A stretch of 57,880 nucleotides of DNA from Melioribacteraceae bacterium (GTDB lineage: Bacteria; Bacteroidota; Ignavibacteria; Ignavibacteriales; Melioribacteraceae): the NCBI GenBank assembly GCA_028280855.1, contig JANQLA010000082.1:1-57880 (forward strand), written 5' to 3'. The notes beneath the pieces are model-generated. The model did no database searches. It saw only the letters and a program-made list of their open reading frames with translations, and had not been told where the DNA came from. Within the stretch, counting starts at the first letter, position 1, and every line of letters starts with the position of its first letter. Position numbers and translations under genes: made by a program. Below are positions 26,165-34,258 of this stretch, piece by piece.

Positions 26165-27277
26165 TTGACTTTGACTACGTGGAAAAAAATATTGCAAATT
26201 CTACTGTTTGCAGCATTATTGCTCTTTATTAACACATGCTCGGAAACAGGCACTGAAACGGAAGATTTATTTTCCTCGTACGAACCTTATGAATGGGACG
26301 AAGCCGCTCCGGAAAGCGTTGGAATAGATACCGACCTAATAGAATTGGCTGTAGGCAAAGCAAACGATTTAGATTATCTACATTCACTTTTAGTAGTAAA
26401 GAATGACATGTTGATAGTGGAATATTATTTCGATGGTTACAAACCCGAAGAACCACATATTATTCGTTCGGTTTCAAAAAGTTTTCTTTCGGTTTTTATC
26501 GGGCTAGCTATTCGCGAAGGCTACATTCATAACATTAACGAAAAGATAATCAATTACATACCCGAGTACGAGATGATGATGAGCGATGAAAGAATGAAAG
26601 ACATAACTATTCTCGATATTCTTACAATGAAATCAGGTATGAAACGAGACCGTGAATTTTACGCCGAAGCATTTATACAAAGCAATAACTGGATTCAAAC
26701 TATATTTGAAGAATCTTTGATTGCTGACCCGGGTACGGCTTACAACTATTCAACAACGTCAACACATATACTTGCGCTTGTTCTTCAAAACGCACTGGGA
26801 GAGGACATCGTAAAATTTACACACACTCATTTATTCAGTAAGCTTACCATTGAGTTAGCGGACTGGGAGAAAGATCCGCAGGGAAACTATTTCGGCGGAA
26901 ACAATATGTATTTTGTTCCCAGGGATATGGCGCTGTTTGGACATGTAGTGATGAACAAAGGTATGTTTAATGGCGAACAAATAATACCAATGGAATGGAT
27001 AGCCGAATCAATGAAGGATACACGCAATGAACCCGGTTTAACCTGGGGCAGCCTTTCGGATATTGGATACGGCTACTTGTGGTGGCTTGGTAAAATGAAT
27101 GATTACAATGTTGAACTCGGTATCGGGCACGGCGGGCAGTTTATTATAATGATTAAGGAACTCGATTTATTAGTCGTTACAACGGCAGAAGCTTACGAAG
27201 ATTGGGAACAAGCGGATATTCAGGAACGGGGCATATTAAGTCTTGTTGCCGATTATATTATACCGTCAATAAATTAA
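26165..27277 (+). CDS. Serine hydrolase of the class C beta-lactamase/penicillin-binding-like family, lipoprotein
   Basis: A 370-residue protein with TTG as its likely start (26165, or a second TTG at 26171). A hydrophobic N-terminus leads to Cys25 (INTCS), a lipobox-like site. The serine-acylase motifs are Ser102-x-x-Lys105 (RSVSKSF), a Tyr-x-Tyr-Ser region (YNYSTTSTH) and HGGQF near the C-terminus in place of Lys-Thr-Gly. The fold is that of AmpC/EstB-type hydrolases, which include esterases and D-peptidases; resistance should not be assumed. It probably acts in the periplasm. Confidence 0.85.
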   Translation: MTLTTWKKILQILLFAALLLFINTCSETGTETEDLFSSYEPYEWDEAAPESVGIDTDLIELAVGKANDLDYLHSLLVVKNDMLIVEYYFDGYKPEEPHIIRSVSKSFLSVFIGLAIREGYIHNINEKIINYIPEYEMMMSDERMKDITILDILTMKSGMKRDREFYAEAFIQSNNWIQTIFEESLIADPGTAYNYSTTSTHILALVLQNALGEDIVKFTHTHLFSKLTIELADWEKDPQGNYFGGNNMYFVPRDMALFGHVVMNKGMFNGEQIIPMEWIAESMKDTRNEPGLTWGSLSDIGYGYLWWLGKMNDYNVELGIGHGGQFIIMIKELDLLVVTTAEAYEDWEQADIQERGILSLVADYIIPSIN

Positions 27278-27416
27278 AAATATAAGTTGTTTACTTTCCG
27301 AACTTATAGGCATATTCACGGTACTAACGGTTTATCAACTTAACATTTTATTCCATATTTTAAACAAGTTAAAATAATCGGTAAGTGTATTGACTTCTTA
27401 TCATTCGAGGGCATTC

Positions 27417-28067
27417 ATGAAAAAGACGGTTATAAGTCTTGCATTTTGTACTTTGTTTACAAGTATAGCCTTTTCCCAATCAACATCTGGCTTATCTATT
27501 CAGGCTGGTGGTTATTTTCCGATGGATAATTTTGGTGATGTGTATGAAACAGGTTTAGGCGGACGAGCGGGAATATTTTTCTCGTTAAGTAAACATTTTC
27601 AACTTGGCATAACGAGCGGATATACTAAGTTCAACTTCAATACCGACGAATTAAATAAAGTATTAAGTGGACAGGAAAACAGGGACATCTCAATTAAAAT
27701 TGATGCACCGCTTCACATTGTACCCATTATGCTTTCCGCAAGATATGTTTTCGAAAGCTCACGACTTAAACCCTATTTTATAGGCGAACTGGGTGCGCAT
27801 TATGTTTCAATGGATTTGCCAACATTTACAGTTGGCGCAAGGATATATGATCCGGATGAAACGGCAAGTGAAATAGCTGTTGGTTTTGGCGCAGGGCTCG
27901 GTTTCTTGTTGAAGTTGGATCGGAATTTATATTTCGATATTAACGGTAAATTTAACGGCAATACGTTAACCATCACTGAATTTGTTGCGTCGGATAGCGG
28001 CGGCAGATTTGTTGAACGAAACATTACATGGATTAGCCTTAATGCAGGTATTTATATTCCGTTTTAA
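27417..28067 (+). CDS. Outer-membrane beta-barrel protein (porin-family-like)
   Basis: A 216-residue protein. I chose the ATG at 27417 because it gives a proper signal peptide (MKKTVISLAFCTLFTS, cut after IAFSQ); an in-frame TTG at 27390 would add nine non-signal residues. The mature part shows Gly/aromatic beta-strands (IQAGGYFPMDNFGD, FFSLSKHFQLGITSGYT, PYFIGELGAHYVS) and ends NAGIYIPF with a terminal Phe, as for small 8-stranded barrels. Its stop overlaps the stop of the convergent MocA-like gene by 4 bases. Confidence 0.78.
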   Translation: MKKTVISLAFCTLFTSIAFSQSTSGLSIQAGGYFPMDNFGDVYETGLGGRAGIFFSLSKHFQLGITSGYTKFNFNTDELNKVLSGQENRDISIKIDAPLHIVPIMLSARYVFESSRLKPYFIGELGAHYVSMDLPTFTVGARIYDPDETASEIAVGFGAGLGFLLKLDRNLYFDINGKFNGNTLTITEFVASDSGGRFVERNITWISLNAGIYIPF

Positions 28068-28756
28068 TCCCGGCCCAAATGCCTGCTGATTTTTTCAATC
28101 AAGGGGGCGTCTTCCGATTGAGTTAAGCTTATGTAATCGTCCTCCGTATCAATATCCGCTAATACCTGTCCATATTTACAATCCCAATATTTTTTAATTA
28201 TTGAAGAAGATCGCGATATTTTTTTAAGCGAATCATTAATACCAAGCTGGCTAATTTGCCCGGCTATCTTACGGTTAAACAAAATAGGATGTGCATTCTG
28301 TCCATTGTACACGGGCTGAATCCAGTCATATTTTTCGTTACACCGGTTAATAAATTCTTTATAAAATCGTATGGGCAAACCGGGCTGATCAACAAAATGA
28401 TATAAGTACCAATTACTGCTGCCTGAGGTTGTTAATCCATGCTTCAGGCTCGTTATCATTCCATCTTTATAATTTTCGTTGTATGTAATTGATACTTTTC
28501 GATTTACATCTGCAAAGAATTTATTCAATAGAACATTTCCTTCTCTTCTAACTTTATTAAATGTCTTTTGAAAATCTTCTTCAATTAATTTATGATTGAA
28601 TCCGACAACAACAATTACTTCATCGCAAACCAAGCTCATTTTTAATGCAATTCCCGTAACAAATGACGCTCCTTCGAATTGGAGCAAAGGTTTGAAGGCA
28701 TGCATTCTTCCTGAAAAACCCGATGAAATTAGTATTCCCGTTATCTTAGATTTCAT
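28064..28756 (-). CDS. MocA/MobA-like NTP transferase
   Basis: A 230-residue protein whose N-terminus is a variant of the nucleotide-binding loop Leu-Ala-Ala-Gly-x-Ser-x-Arg-Met (here LISSGFSGRMHAFKPLL). VVVGFNHKLI and YHFVDQPGLP follow, the latter matching the D-Q-P segment of molybdenum cofactor cytidylyl/guanylyltransferases. It probably transfers a nucleotide to a cofactor or sugar phosphate. It overlaps the upstream NTPase gene by 11 bases. No other molybdenum genes are present, so a Mo role is plausible but not shown. Confidence 0.75.
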   Translation of the reverse strand: MKSKITGILISSGFSGRMHAFKPLLQFEGASFVTGIALKMSLVCDEVIVVVGFNHKLIEEDFQKTFNKVRREGNVLLNKFFADVNRKVSITYNENYKDGMITSLKHGLTTSGSSNWYLYHFVDQPGLPIRFYKEFINRCNEKYDWIQPVYNGQNAHPILFNRKIAGQISQLGINDSLKKISRSSSIIKKYWDCKYGQVLADIDTEDDYISLTQSEDAPLIEKISRHLGRD

Positions 28757-29240
28757 TTATTGATTTAATTACTTTAGAGTTGTCGTCGTGAAGGTTATAA
28801 CGGTCTTTTACATTGTCTAATAGATAATCTCTTACCACAATTATCAAGTTACCCGAACGATGTAATTTGTATTCATTTATGGTATAGTTAACAGCTGGCT
28901 CCAAGCCTTTCCCCGCAAGCTCCAATTTACCGACTTCATCTACAACAAGCCACTCGGACTCCTCTTTCATTGCATGCAGCAAGACGACTTTTGCCCATTC
29001 GAACGTTGCTTTACTGAATACGAAATTACCTACACGAACAATATTCTCAGCACTTTCATCAGCTTCCAGCGGCCTGCTTTCATTAGAGGCGAGGTCAATA
29101 ATATGCCTTCTACCGTCAACTATGGGCTGCACAATGCCGGTTATTTCTTTATTATCTTTCGACCAGTTGATTATAGATGTAGTTTTACCGGTTTGTATAG
29201 GTGCGCTAAGGATGTAAATGTTTTTTTGCAAACGGATCAA
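28746..29240 (-). CDS. P-loop NTPase (THEP1/MobB-like)
   Basis: A 164-residue protein with a Walker A loop at residues 12-20 (SAPIQTGKT) and Walker B at 98-102 (LVVDE), followed by VGKLELAGKGLEPAVN, as in the THEP1/DUF2478 nucleoside-triphosphatase family. It precedes and overlaps a MocA-like nucleotidyltransferase, recalling the MobA/MobB pairing in molybdenum cofactor synthesis. Direct evidence for that role is missing. Confidence 0.75.
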   Translation of the reverse strand: MIRLQKNIYILSAPIQTGKTTSIINWSKDNKEITGIVQPIVDGRRHIIDLASNESRPLEADESAENIVRVGNFVFSKATFEWAKVVLLHAMKEESEWLVVDEVGKLELAGKGLEPAVNYTINEYKLHRSGNLIIVVRDYLLDNVKDRYNLHDDNSKVIKSINEI

Positions 29241-29314
29241 ATGAATTTAATTGTGGACTAGAACTTATCAAATAAAATTGTATTTTTGCCAACTAATTAC
29301 ACCCCTTCGAATTC

Positions 29315-29368
29315 AGGAGATTAGAAAAATTGTTTTACCTCGATTTTATAAATCCTTTCTAATCTCCT
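29315..29368. repeat. Perfect 13-bp inverted repeat in front of trpB2
   Basis: AGGAGATTAGAAA (29315-29327) and TTTCTAATCTCCT (29356-29368) are exact complements separated by 28 bases. The right arm ends 35 bases before the trpB2 ATG. It could form a leader hairpin or be an operator with widely spaced halves. An A-tract rather than a T-tract follows on the plus strand, so it is not an intrinsic terminator for the upstream side. Confidence 0.6.
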
Positions 29369-29403
29369 AAAAAAGTTTTCCTTAAACAACAAGATAGGTT
29401 GAC

Positions 29404-30777
29404 ATGAGCGACTTAAGAAAAATTATACTCGAAGAAAATGAAATACCCGAAAAGTGGTACAACATTCAAGCCGATATGAAAAACAAACCTCTTCCTCCGC
29501 TTCACCCGGGAACCAAAGAACCAATAGGCCCCGAAGACCTGGCACCGTTATTCCCGATGGAATTAATTAAACAGGAAGTATCGCAGGAACAGTGGATAGA
29601 GATTCCCGAAGAGGTTCGCGAAGTGTACAAGATGTGGCGTCCAACGCCAATGTACCGAGCAACGAATCTCGAAAAAGTTTTAGACACTCCGGCTAAAATT
29701 TATTACAAGTACGAAGGCGTTAGTCCCGCGGGTTCGCATAAACCCAACACAGCGGTACCGCAAGCTTATTATAACATGAAAGAAGGCGTTCACAAATTAA
29801 CGACTGAAACCGGCGCCGGTCAATGGGGAAGCGCTCTTGCATTTGCCTGTGAAAAGTTTGGTATCGATTTAGAAGTTTATATGGTTCGCATAAGTTACGA
29901 GCAAAAACCTTACCGCAAGCTATTGATGAATACATGGGGAGCGGATGTTTATTCATCCCCAACAGATAAAACGCAAGGCGGTAAATCAATACTGGAACAG
30001 GACCCGAATTCACCGGGAAGCCTTGGCATTGCAATTTCCGAAGCGGTTGAACGCGCTGCAACAAGCGGCGGAACAAAGAAATATTCTCTTGGTTCAGTTT
30101 TAAATCATGTGTTAATGCATCAAACTGTTATCGGACTTGAATCAATAAAGCAGATGGAAAAAGCAGATGCTTTCCCGGACATCGTAATCGCACCGCTAGG
30201 CGGCGGATCGAACTTTGCGGGCATCTCGTTCCCATATCTTCATTATAAACTAACCGAAGGGAAAGATATTCGTTGTATTGCAGTTGAGCCGGCGTCTTGT
30301 CCAAAGCTTACAAAGGGTGAATTCCGCTACGACTTCGGCGACACAGTTGGCTTAACTCCCTTACTACCAATGTATACACTCGGACATACTTTCGTTCCGG
30401 AGGCAATCCACGCAGGCGGTTTGCGTTACCACGGGGCGAGTGTGCTTGTTAGCCAGTTGCTAAAAGACGGGCTTGTTGAAGCCAGTGCAATACATCAGCT
30501 TGAATGCTTTAAAGCCGGCGTTATGTTTGCAAATACCGAAGCGATTTTACCTGCCCCCGAAGCAACTCATGGAATTGCACAGGTAATTCGCGAAGCCAAC
30601 AAAGCAAAGGAAGAAGGCGCTGAAAAAACAATCTTGTTTAATTTATGCGGACACGGTCATTTCGATATGGCGGCATATCAGGATTATTTTGACGGTAAGC
30701 TTGAAGACCACGAACTTACTTATGATGAACTTCATTCGGGATTAAACGAGCTTACTACACCGAAGATAGAGGAATAA
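29404..30777 (+). CDS. trpB: TrpB2-type tryptophan synthase beta chain
   Basis: A 457-residue PLP enzyme of the long TrpB2 form. The PLP lysine is Lys113 in GSHKPNTA, with TETGAGQWGSALA and the phosphate-binding GGGSNFAG. TrpB makes tryptophan from indole and serine. TrpB2 proteins have an extra N-terminal region (present here, ~80 residues before RPTPMYR) and often act without TrpA or as serine deaminase-like enzymes. No trpA or other trp genes are adjacent, so it is a stand-alone copy. A 13-bp inverted repeat lies just upstream and a hairpin just downstream. Confidence 0.92.
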   Translation: MSDLRKIILEENEIPEKWYNIQADMKNKPLPPLHPGTKEPIGPEDLAPLFPMELIKQEVSQEQWIEIPEEVREVYKMWRPTPMYRATNLEKVLDTPAKIYYKYEGVSPAGSHKPNTAVPQAYYNMKEGVHKLTTETGAGQWGSALAFACEKFGIDLEVYMVRISYEQKPYRKLLMNTWGADVYSSPTDKTQGGKSILEQDPNSPGSLGIAISEAVERAATSGGTKKYSLGSVLNHVLMHQTVIGLESIKQMEKADAFPDIVIAPLGGGSNFAGISFPYLHYKLTEGKDIRCIAVEPASCPKLTKGEFRYDFGDTVGLTPLLPMYTLGHTFVPEAIHAGGLRYHGASVLVSQLLKDGLVEASAIHQLECFKAGVMFANTEAILPAPEATHGIAQVIREANKAKEEGAEKTILFNLCGHGHFDMAAYQDYFDGKLEDHELTYDELHSGLNELTTPKIEE

Positions 30778-30787
30778 TATATACCAG

Positions 30788-30810
30788 CCCGATTCCAGCT
30801 CGGAGTCGGG
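30788..30810. terminator. Hairpin after trpB2
   Basis: CCCGATTCC (30788-30796) and GGAGTCGGG (30802-30810) pair with one T-G wobble around AGCTC. It starts 10 bases after the trpB2 stop. Only a loose T-rich stretch (ATTTATTTT) follows, so termination may be inefficient. Confidence 0.55.
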
Positions 30811-30912
30811 TCGAGCATTTATTTTCCTGCACTAAAGATACACAGCATTGTTTTGAACAATTTTTCCTTTTGACTATTTTCTGTAGTCGTAAACAATAAT
30901 CTATTCACCGGT

Positions 30913-32022
30913 TTGAGCACAATATTAGTAGCAGATATAATCGGGCTAACCCTGGCAGTTGCTTTTTTACTGCTTTTCCTAATATCTAAAAACAGGTCGA
31001 ACCGTGCGCGATATATATTAGTTGCAGGAATGGCAATAGCTGTTTTACTGGTATCTCTCAACGTATTGATAATTATTAATGAAACGCCGGTATCGACTAT
31101 TTTATTTGTTATTGCTCTCCCGGCTTTTTTCGCAATATACCCTATAGTAAATAGTTATATTAATTCGTTTCTTTCCCGCGGCTCAAAATTAATTATTCAA
31201 CCGTGGGATTACACCCTTCCGTTTTTTGTGTTTATTTCAGTTGTTCTCTTGCTTGTAATAATTGATGAGGGAAGTTTCCGTTTACTGGTTGCGTCGCTGT
31301 TTTCATTTAATAATAACTTACCCTTGCCACTTACTACATATGTAATCGCGTTATACATTGTTTATTATTTACAATTCCTTTTTTTTCTTAACAAATACAT
31401 TATTGTTTACAAGAAGTTAAAAATTGACAAAGAGTATTCTTTTGCATCTCGATGGATTAAGTATATTATATACGGCATAATCATTTTGGAGTTAGTTTTC
31501 CTGTTCGCATTGTTTGTAAGAGATGATATTCTTTTTATCGATGCGGTTATTTCCGATTTGATAATTTTACTTATCGGGATATTGGGTATTAAACATGATG
31601 AGTTGCTACTGGAACAGAAGTTTTCAAGTATTTATGGAAAAGAGACCGCTCGTGATGCAAATAGAAAAATAAAATCAAAGTTTGATTCCGGCTATCAGAG
31701 AGAAATTGTCGATCAAATTAAAAACACTGTTCTGCGTGAAAAATTGTACTCAAACCCGAATCTTCACCTAAAAAATTTTGCCAAGAAATTACATATACCC
31801 GAAAAAGAGCTATCCATTATAATAAACGATAACCTGGGTAAAAACTTCTCTTCGTTTATTAACGAGTTTAGGGTAAAAGAGGCATGTAATTTGCTTGCCG
31901 ATAATAAACTAAAAATTTCAGAAATCCTTCTAAAAGTTGGCTTTTATTCAAGATCGGCTTTTAACACAGCGTTCAAAGAAATTACCGGACAAACACCATC
32001 GGAATTTAGACAGAGCTTATAA
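30913..32022 (+). CDS. Membrane-anchored AraC-type transcriptional regulator
   Basis: A 369-residue protein starting at TTG. The first ~230 residues hold about seven transmembrane segments (e.g. LTLAVAFLLLFLI, ISVVLLLVII, IIYGIIILELVFLFALF). The C-terminal ~100 residues are an AraC-type DNA-binding domain (LHLKNFAKKLHIPEKELSII, KISEILLKVGFYSRSAFNTA, GQTPSEFRQSL). Such membrane-anchored AraC proteins are common in Bacteroidota and are thought to sense membrane-linked signals. It is followed by the T9SS cargo gene at 32245, a possible target. A second protein of the same architecture lies at 36541. Confidence 0.85.
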   Translation: MSTILVADIIGLTLAVAFLLLFLISKNRSNRARYILVAGMAIAVLLVSLNVLIIINETPVSTILFVIALPAFFAIYPIVNSYINSFLSRGSKLIIQPWDYTLPFFVFISVVLLLVIIDEGSFRLLVASLFSFNNNLPLPLTTYVIALYIVYYLQFLFFLNKYIIVYKKLKIDKEYSFASRWIKYIIYGIIILELVFLFALFVRDDILFIDAVISDLIILLIGILGIKHDELLLEQKFSSIYGKETARDANRKIKSKFDSGYQREIVDQIKNTVLREKLYSNPNLHLKNFAKKLHIPEKELSIIINDNLGKNFSSFINEFRVKEACNLLADNKLKISEILLKVGFYSRSAFNTAFKEITGQTPSEFRQSL

Positions 32023-32234
32023 GTTGCAGGGGGCTTCGCATAATCCTTATATCAGTAATCTTTTTATGGTGCAAAAAGTAAAATAGCTTTAAAACCGCAA
32101 TTTTTCATTTTGCTTCGCTCTCCTTTTTGAGTTCATTCAAAGGTGTCTTGTACTGAAAAAGGTTTTCGAACATCTACAACTTGTATTATTAACACCTTCC
32201 TCTTTTATTGCGAGGAATCGAATCACAATTATTT

Positions 32235-32240
32235 GGAGGG
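32235..32240 (+). promoter_or_regulatory. Strong Shine-Dalgarno deciding the start of the LamG-like protein
   Basis: GGAGGG lies 4 bases before the ATG at 32245. It selects this start over in-frame upstream codons to 32143, which would add 34 residues ahead of the signal peptide. Confidence 0.75.
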
Positions 32241-32244
32241 GAAA

Positions 32245-34053
32245 ATGAAAACATTCATTAGAATATCTCTGCTTTGTATATTTTTTACCACCTTCTCTAT
32301 CTTTGCTCAGGGAGGAGGAAATGTATTAGATTTTGATGGTTCCAATGACTATGTGACGGTAGGAACAGGACCTGAATTTGAAACCAACTATCTAACGGTA
32401 ACAGCATGGGTCAAATGCGACAATATAGATGGCTGGCAGCATATGGTTACTAAGAGAAGTAATGGAACTCCAGCAAACACATACTTTCAATGGTCGCTGC
32501 AAACGGATGATAACCACGACACTTACCACTTTGGAGTGAATGTTGATAACGATGCTCATTGGACAAACAGCGGGGTAGCGGTAAATAGCAACTGGGTGCA
32601 TCTGACCGGAACCTACGATGGTGAAACAGTAAAGATCTATGTTAACGGTATTCTGAAAAATGAAAACACAAATCCTAGCGGGAACATATCCAGTATTCCT
32701 ACAATGAACATTTATATGGGGGTAAGAACAACCGGGTTATCCGCACCATACATAGGCGATCTTTTAGACGGAAAACTGGATGAAGTAAGCATCTGGAGCA
32801 TTGCGTGCACTCAGGCACAAATTCAAACAATGATGTACAAAGGCTTAAGCGGCAGTGAAACAGGTCTTGTTGGATACTGGAAACTCAATGAATCATCAGG
32901 ATCAACTGCCGGCGATGAAACCGCATTTAATAACGATGCGACATTGAACAATATGAATGATGCTGATTGGATATCTTCAACAGCGCCGTATTCAACAGGA
33001 GTGACTTCATCAAAAACAGACGTAAACGGAGTATGGATCAATGAAGCGTCAACTTCATCTTCCATACTTACGTTGGAAGACAATGTTACTGGAACCGATG
33101 TAGTATTATTTGGTCATGATAACGGTGACCTCACACCTAACGCCAGCGATGTACCGGGCGGAATAAATAACAGGTTAAACAGAGTATGGCGGATGGAATC
33201 CTACGGAACACTGAATGGAAACTATATTTTTAACACTTCAGGCTTGTCTGTTGGAGACGGTTCTGGGCTGAGAATGCTGGAGGATGCCGATGGAACCTTT
33301 TCGAATGCTTCGGCAATCTCGGGAACTTACAGCAGCGGAAATAATACTTTTACGGTATCGGGTCGAGATTTCATCAACGGCAATTATTATACCTTAGCGT
33401 CTGCAACGACTCCTCTTCCGGTTGAACTAACTTTATTCTCCGCAAAACAAAACGAAGAGGGAATTTTGCTGAAATGGGAAACGGCAACTGAAGTAAATAA
33501 TTATGGATTTGAGCTAGAAAGACAGCAGTCAGAAAACAGAACTCCGAACTCAGAATGGGAAACCATAGGTTTTGTACAGGGGCATGGTAACAGCAACTCG
33601 CCGATGAGTTATAGTTATTTGGATAAAGAGCTAGATTATGATCAAGATAAAGAGTTAAGATTAAGATACAGGTTGAAACAGATAGATACAGATGGAACGT
33701 TTACCTATTATAATCAAGTAGCGGAAGTAAATAATGGTATTACAGACATCGAAGAAGAATCATTACCGATTGAATTTAGCTTATCGCAAAATTATCCGAA
33801 TCCTTTTAATCCGACCACAACAATTAACTATACTATTCCGATTTCAGAATTCGGAATTCAGAACTCAGAACATGTTTCTCTGCGAATCTACGATATTCTT
33901 GGAAATGAAGCAGCCACATTAGTTGATCAACAACAACCGGCGGGAAGTTATCAGATTGAATTTAATTCAGAGAATTTGAGCAGTGGTTTGTATATATACA
34001 AGTTAATAGCGGGATCATTTGTAGATTCAAAAAAAATGTTGTTCATAAAATAA
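32245..34053 (+). CDS. Secreted LamG-like protein with T9SS type A sorting domain
   Basis: A 602-residue secreted protein: signal peptide (MKTFIRISLLCIFFTTF, cut after FAQ), a concanavalin/LamG-like jelly-roll domain (VLDFDGSNDYVTVG, WVHLTGTYDGETVKIYVNG, GKLDEVSIWS; about residues 25-215), a middle region of unknown fold, and a C-terminal module that begins LPVELTLFSAK and ends with the sorting domain QNYPNPFNPTTTI...IYKLIAGSFVDSKKMLFIK. It should be exported by Sec and then T9SS to the surface. LamG domains often bind glycans. Two related 27-base insertions occur in it (see the repeat entries). Confidence 0.88.
   Translation: MKTFIRISLLCIFFTTFSIFAQGGGNVLDFDGSNDYVTVGTGPEFETNYLTVTAWVKCDNIDGWQHMVTKRSNGTPANTYFQWSLQTDDNHDTYHFGVNVDNDAHWTNSGVAVNSNWVHLTGTYDGETVKIYVNGILKNENTNPSGNISSIPTMNIYMGVRTTGLSAPYIGDLLDGKLDEVSIWSIACTQAQIQTMMYKGLSGSETGLVGYWKLNESSGSTAGDETAFNNDATLNNMNDADWISSTAPYSTGVTSSKTDVNGVWINEASTSSSILTLEDNVTGTDVVLFGHDNGDLTPNASDVPGGINNRLNRVWRMESYGTLNGNYIFNTSGLSVGDGSGLRMLEDADGTFSNASAISGTYSSGNNTFTVSGRDFINGNYYTLASATTPLPVELTLFSAKQNEEGILLKWETATEVNNYGFELERQQSENRTPNSEWETIGFVQGHGNSNSPMSYSYLDKELDYDQDKELRLRYRLKQIDTDGTFTYYNQVAEVNNGITDIEEESLPIEFSLSQNYPNPFNPTTTINYTIPISEFGIQNSEHVSLRIYDILGNEAATLVDQQQPAGSYQIEFNSENLSSGLYIYKLIAGSFVDSKKMLFIK
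33529..33555 (+). repeat. In-frame 27-base element, copy A
   Basis: This 27-base stretch, coding about SENRTPNSE, is 22/27 identical to 33844-33870 in the same gene. It lies in a loop between ERQ and W-x-x-IGF, where the neighbouring GLUG protein has a different charged insert. Confidence 0.5.
33844..33870 (+). repeat. In-frame 27-base element, copy B (partly palindromic)
   Basis: Coding about SEFGIQNSE within the sorting domain, this copy contains the near-palindrome TCAGAATTCGGAATTCAGA. It shares 22 of 27 bases with copy A at 33529-33555. Confidence 0.5.
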
Positions 34054-34066
34054 CAAAGTGATATAG

Positions 34067-34097
34067 GTCGCAACCAACTAAGATTGCGGCTTTTTTT
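34067..34097 (+). terminator. Rho-independent terminator after the LamG-like gene
   Basis: GTCGCAA (34067-34073) pairs with TTGCGGC (34084-34090), with one wobble pair, followed by seven Ts. It lies 14 bases past the stop. Confidence 0.85.
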
Positions 34098-34258
34098 ATT
34101 GCATAAGCTTTCTTCGTAATGTATTTTAATATTACTGACTCCGCGAAATTATACATCCTTTATAATTAATAGATTGTAAATAACTTATCAAAAACGGCTG
34201 CCTTAGTTTCAACGTTTTGTGCAGCTAAATAGATCTTTATATAGAGGGAGGGCGAGTC

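Noticed and set aside
26165-27277. Class C beta-lactamase call
   Set aside because: Ser-x-x-Lys is present, but the third motif is HGG rather than KTG, as in many esterases and peptidases of the family.
29315-29368. Inverted repeat as a rho-independent terminator
   Set aside because: The loop is 28 bases and no T-tract follows the stem on either strand.
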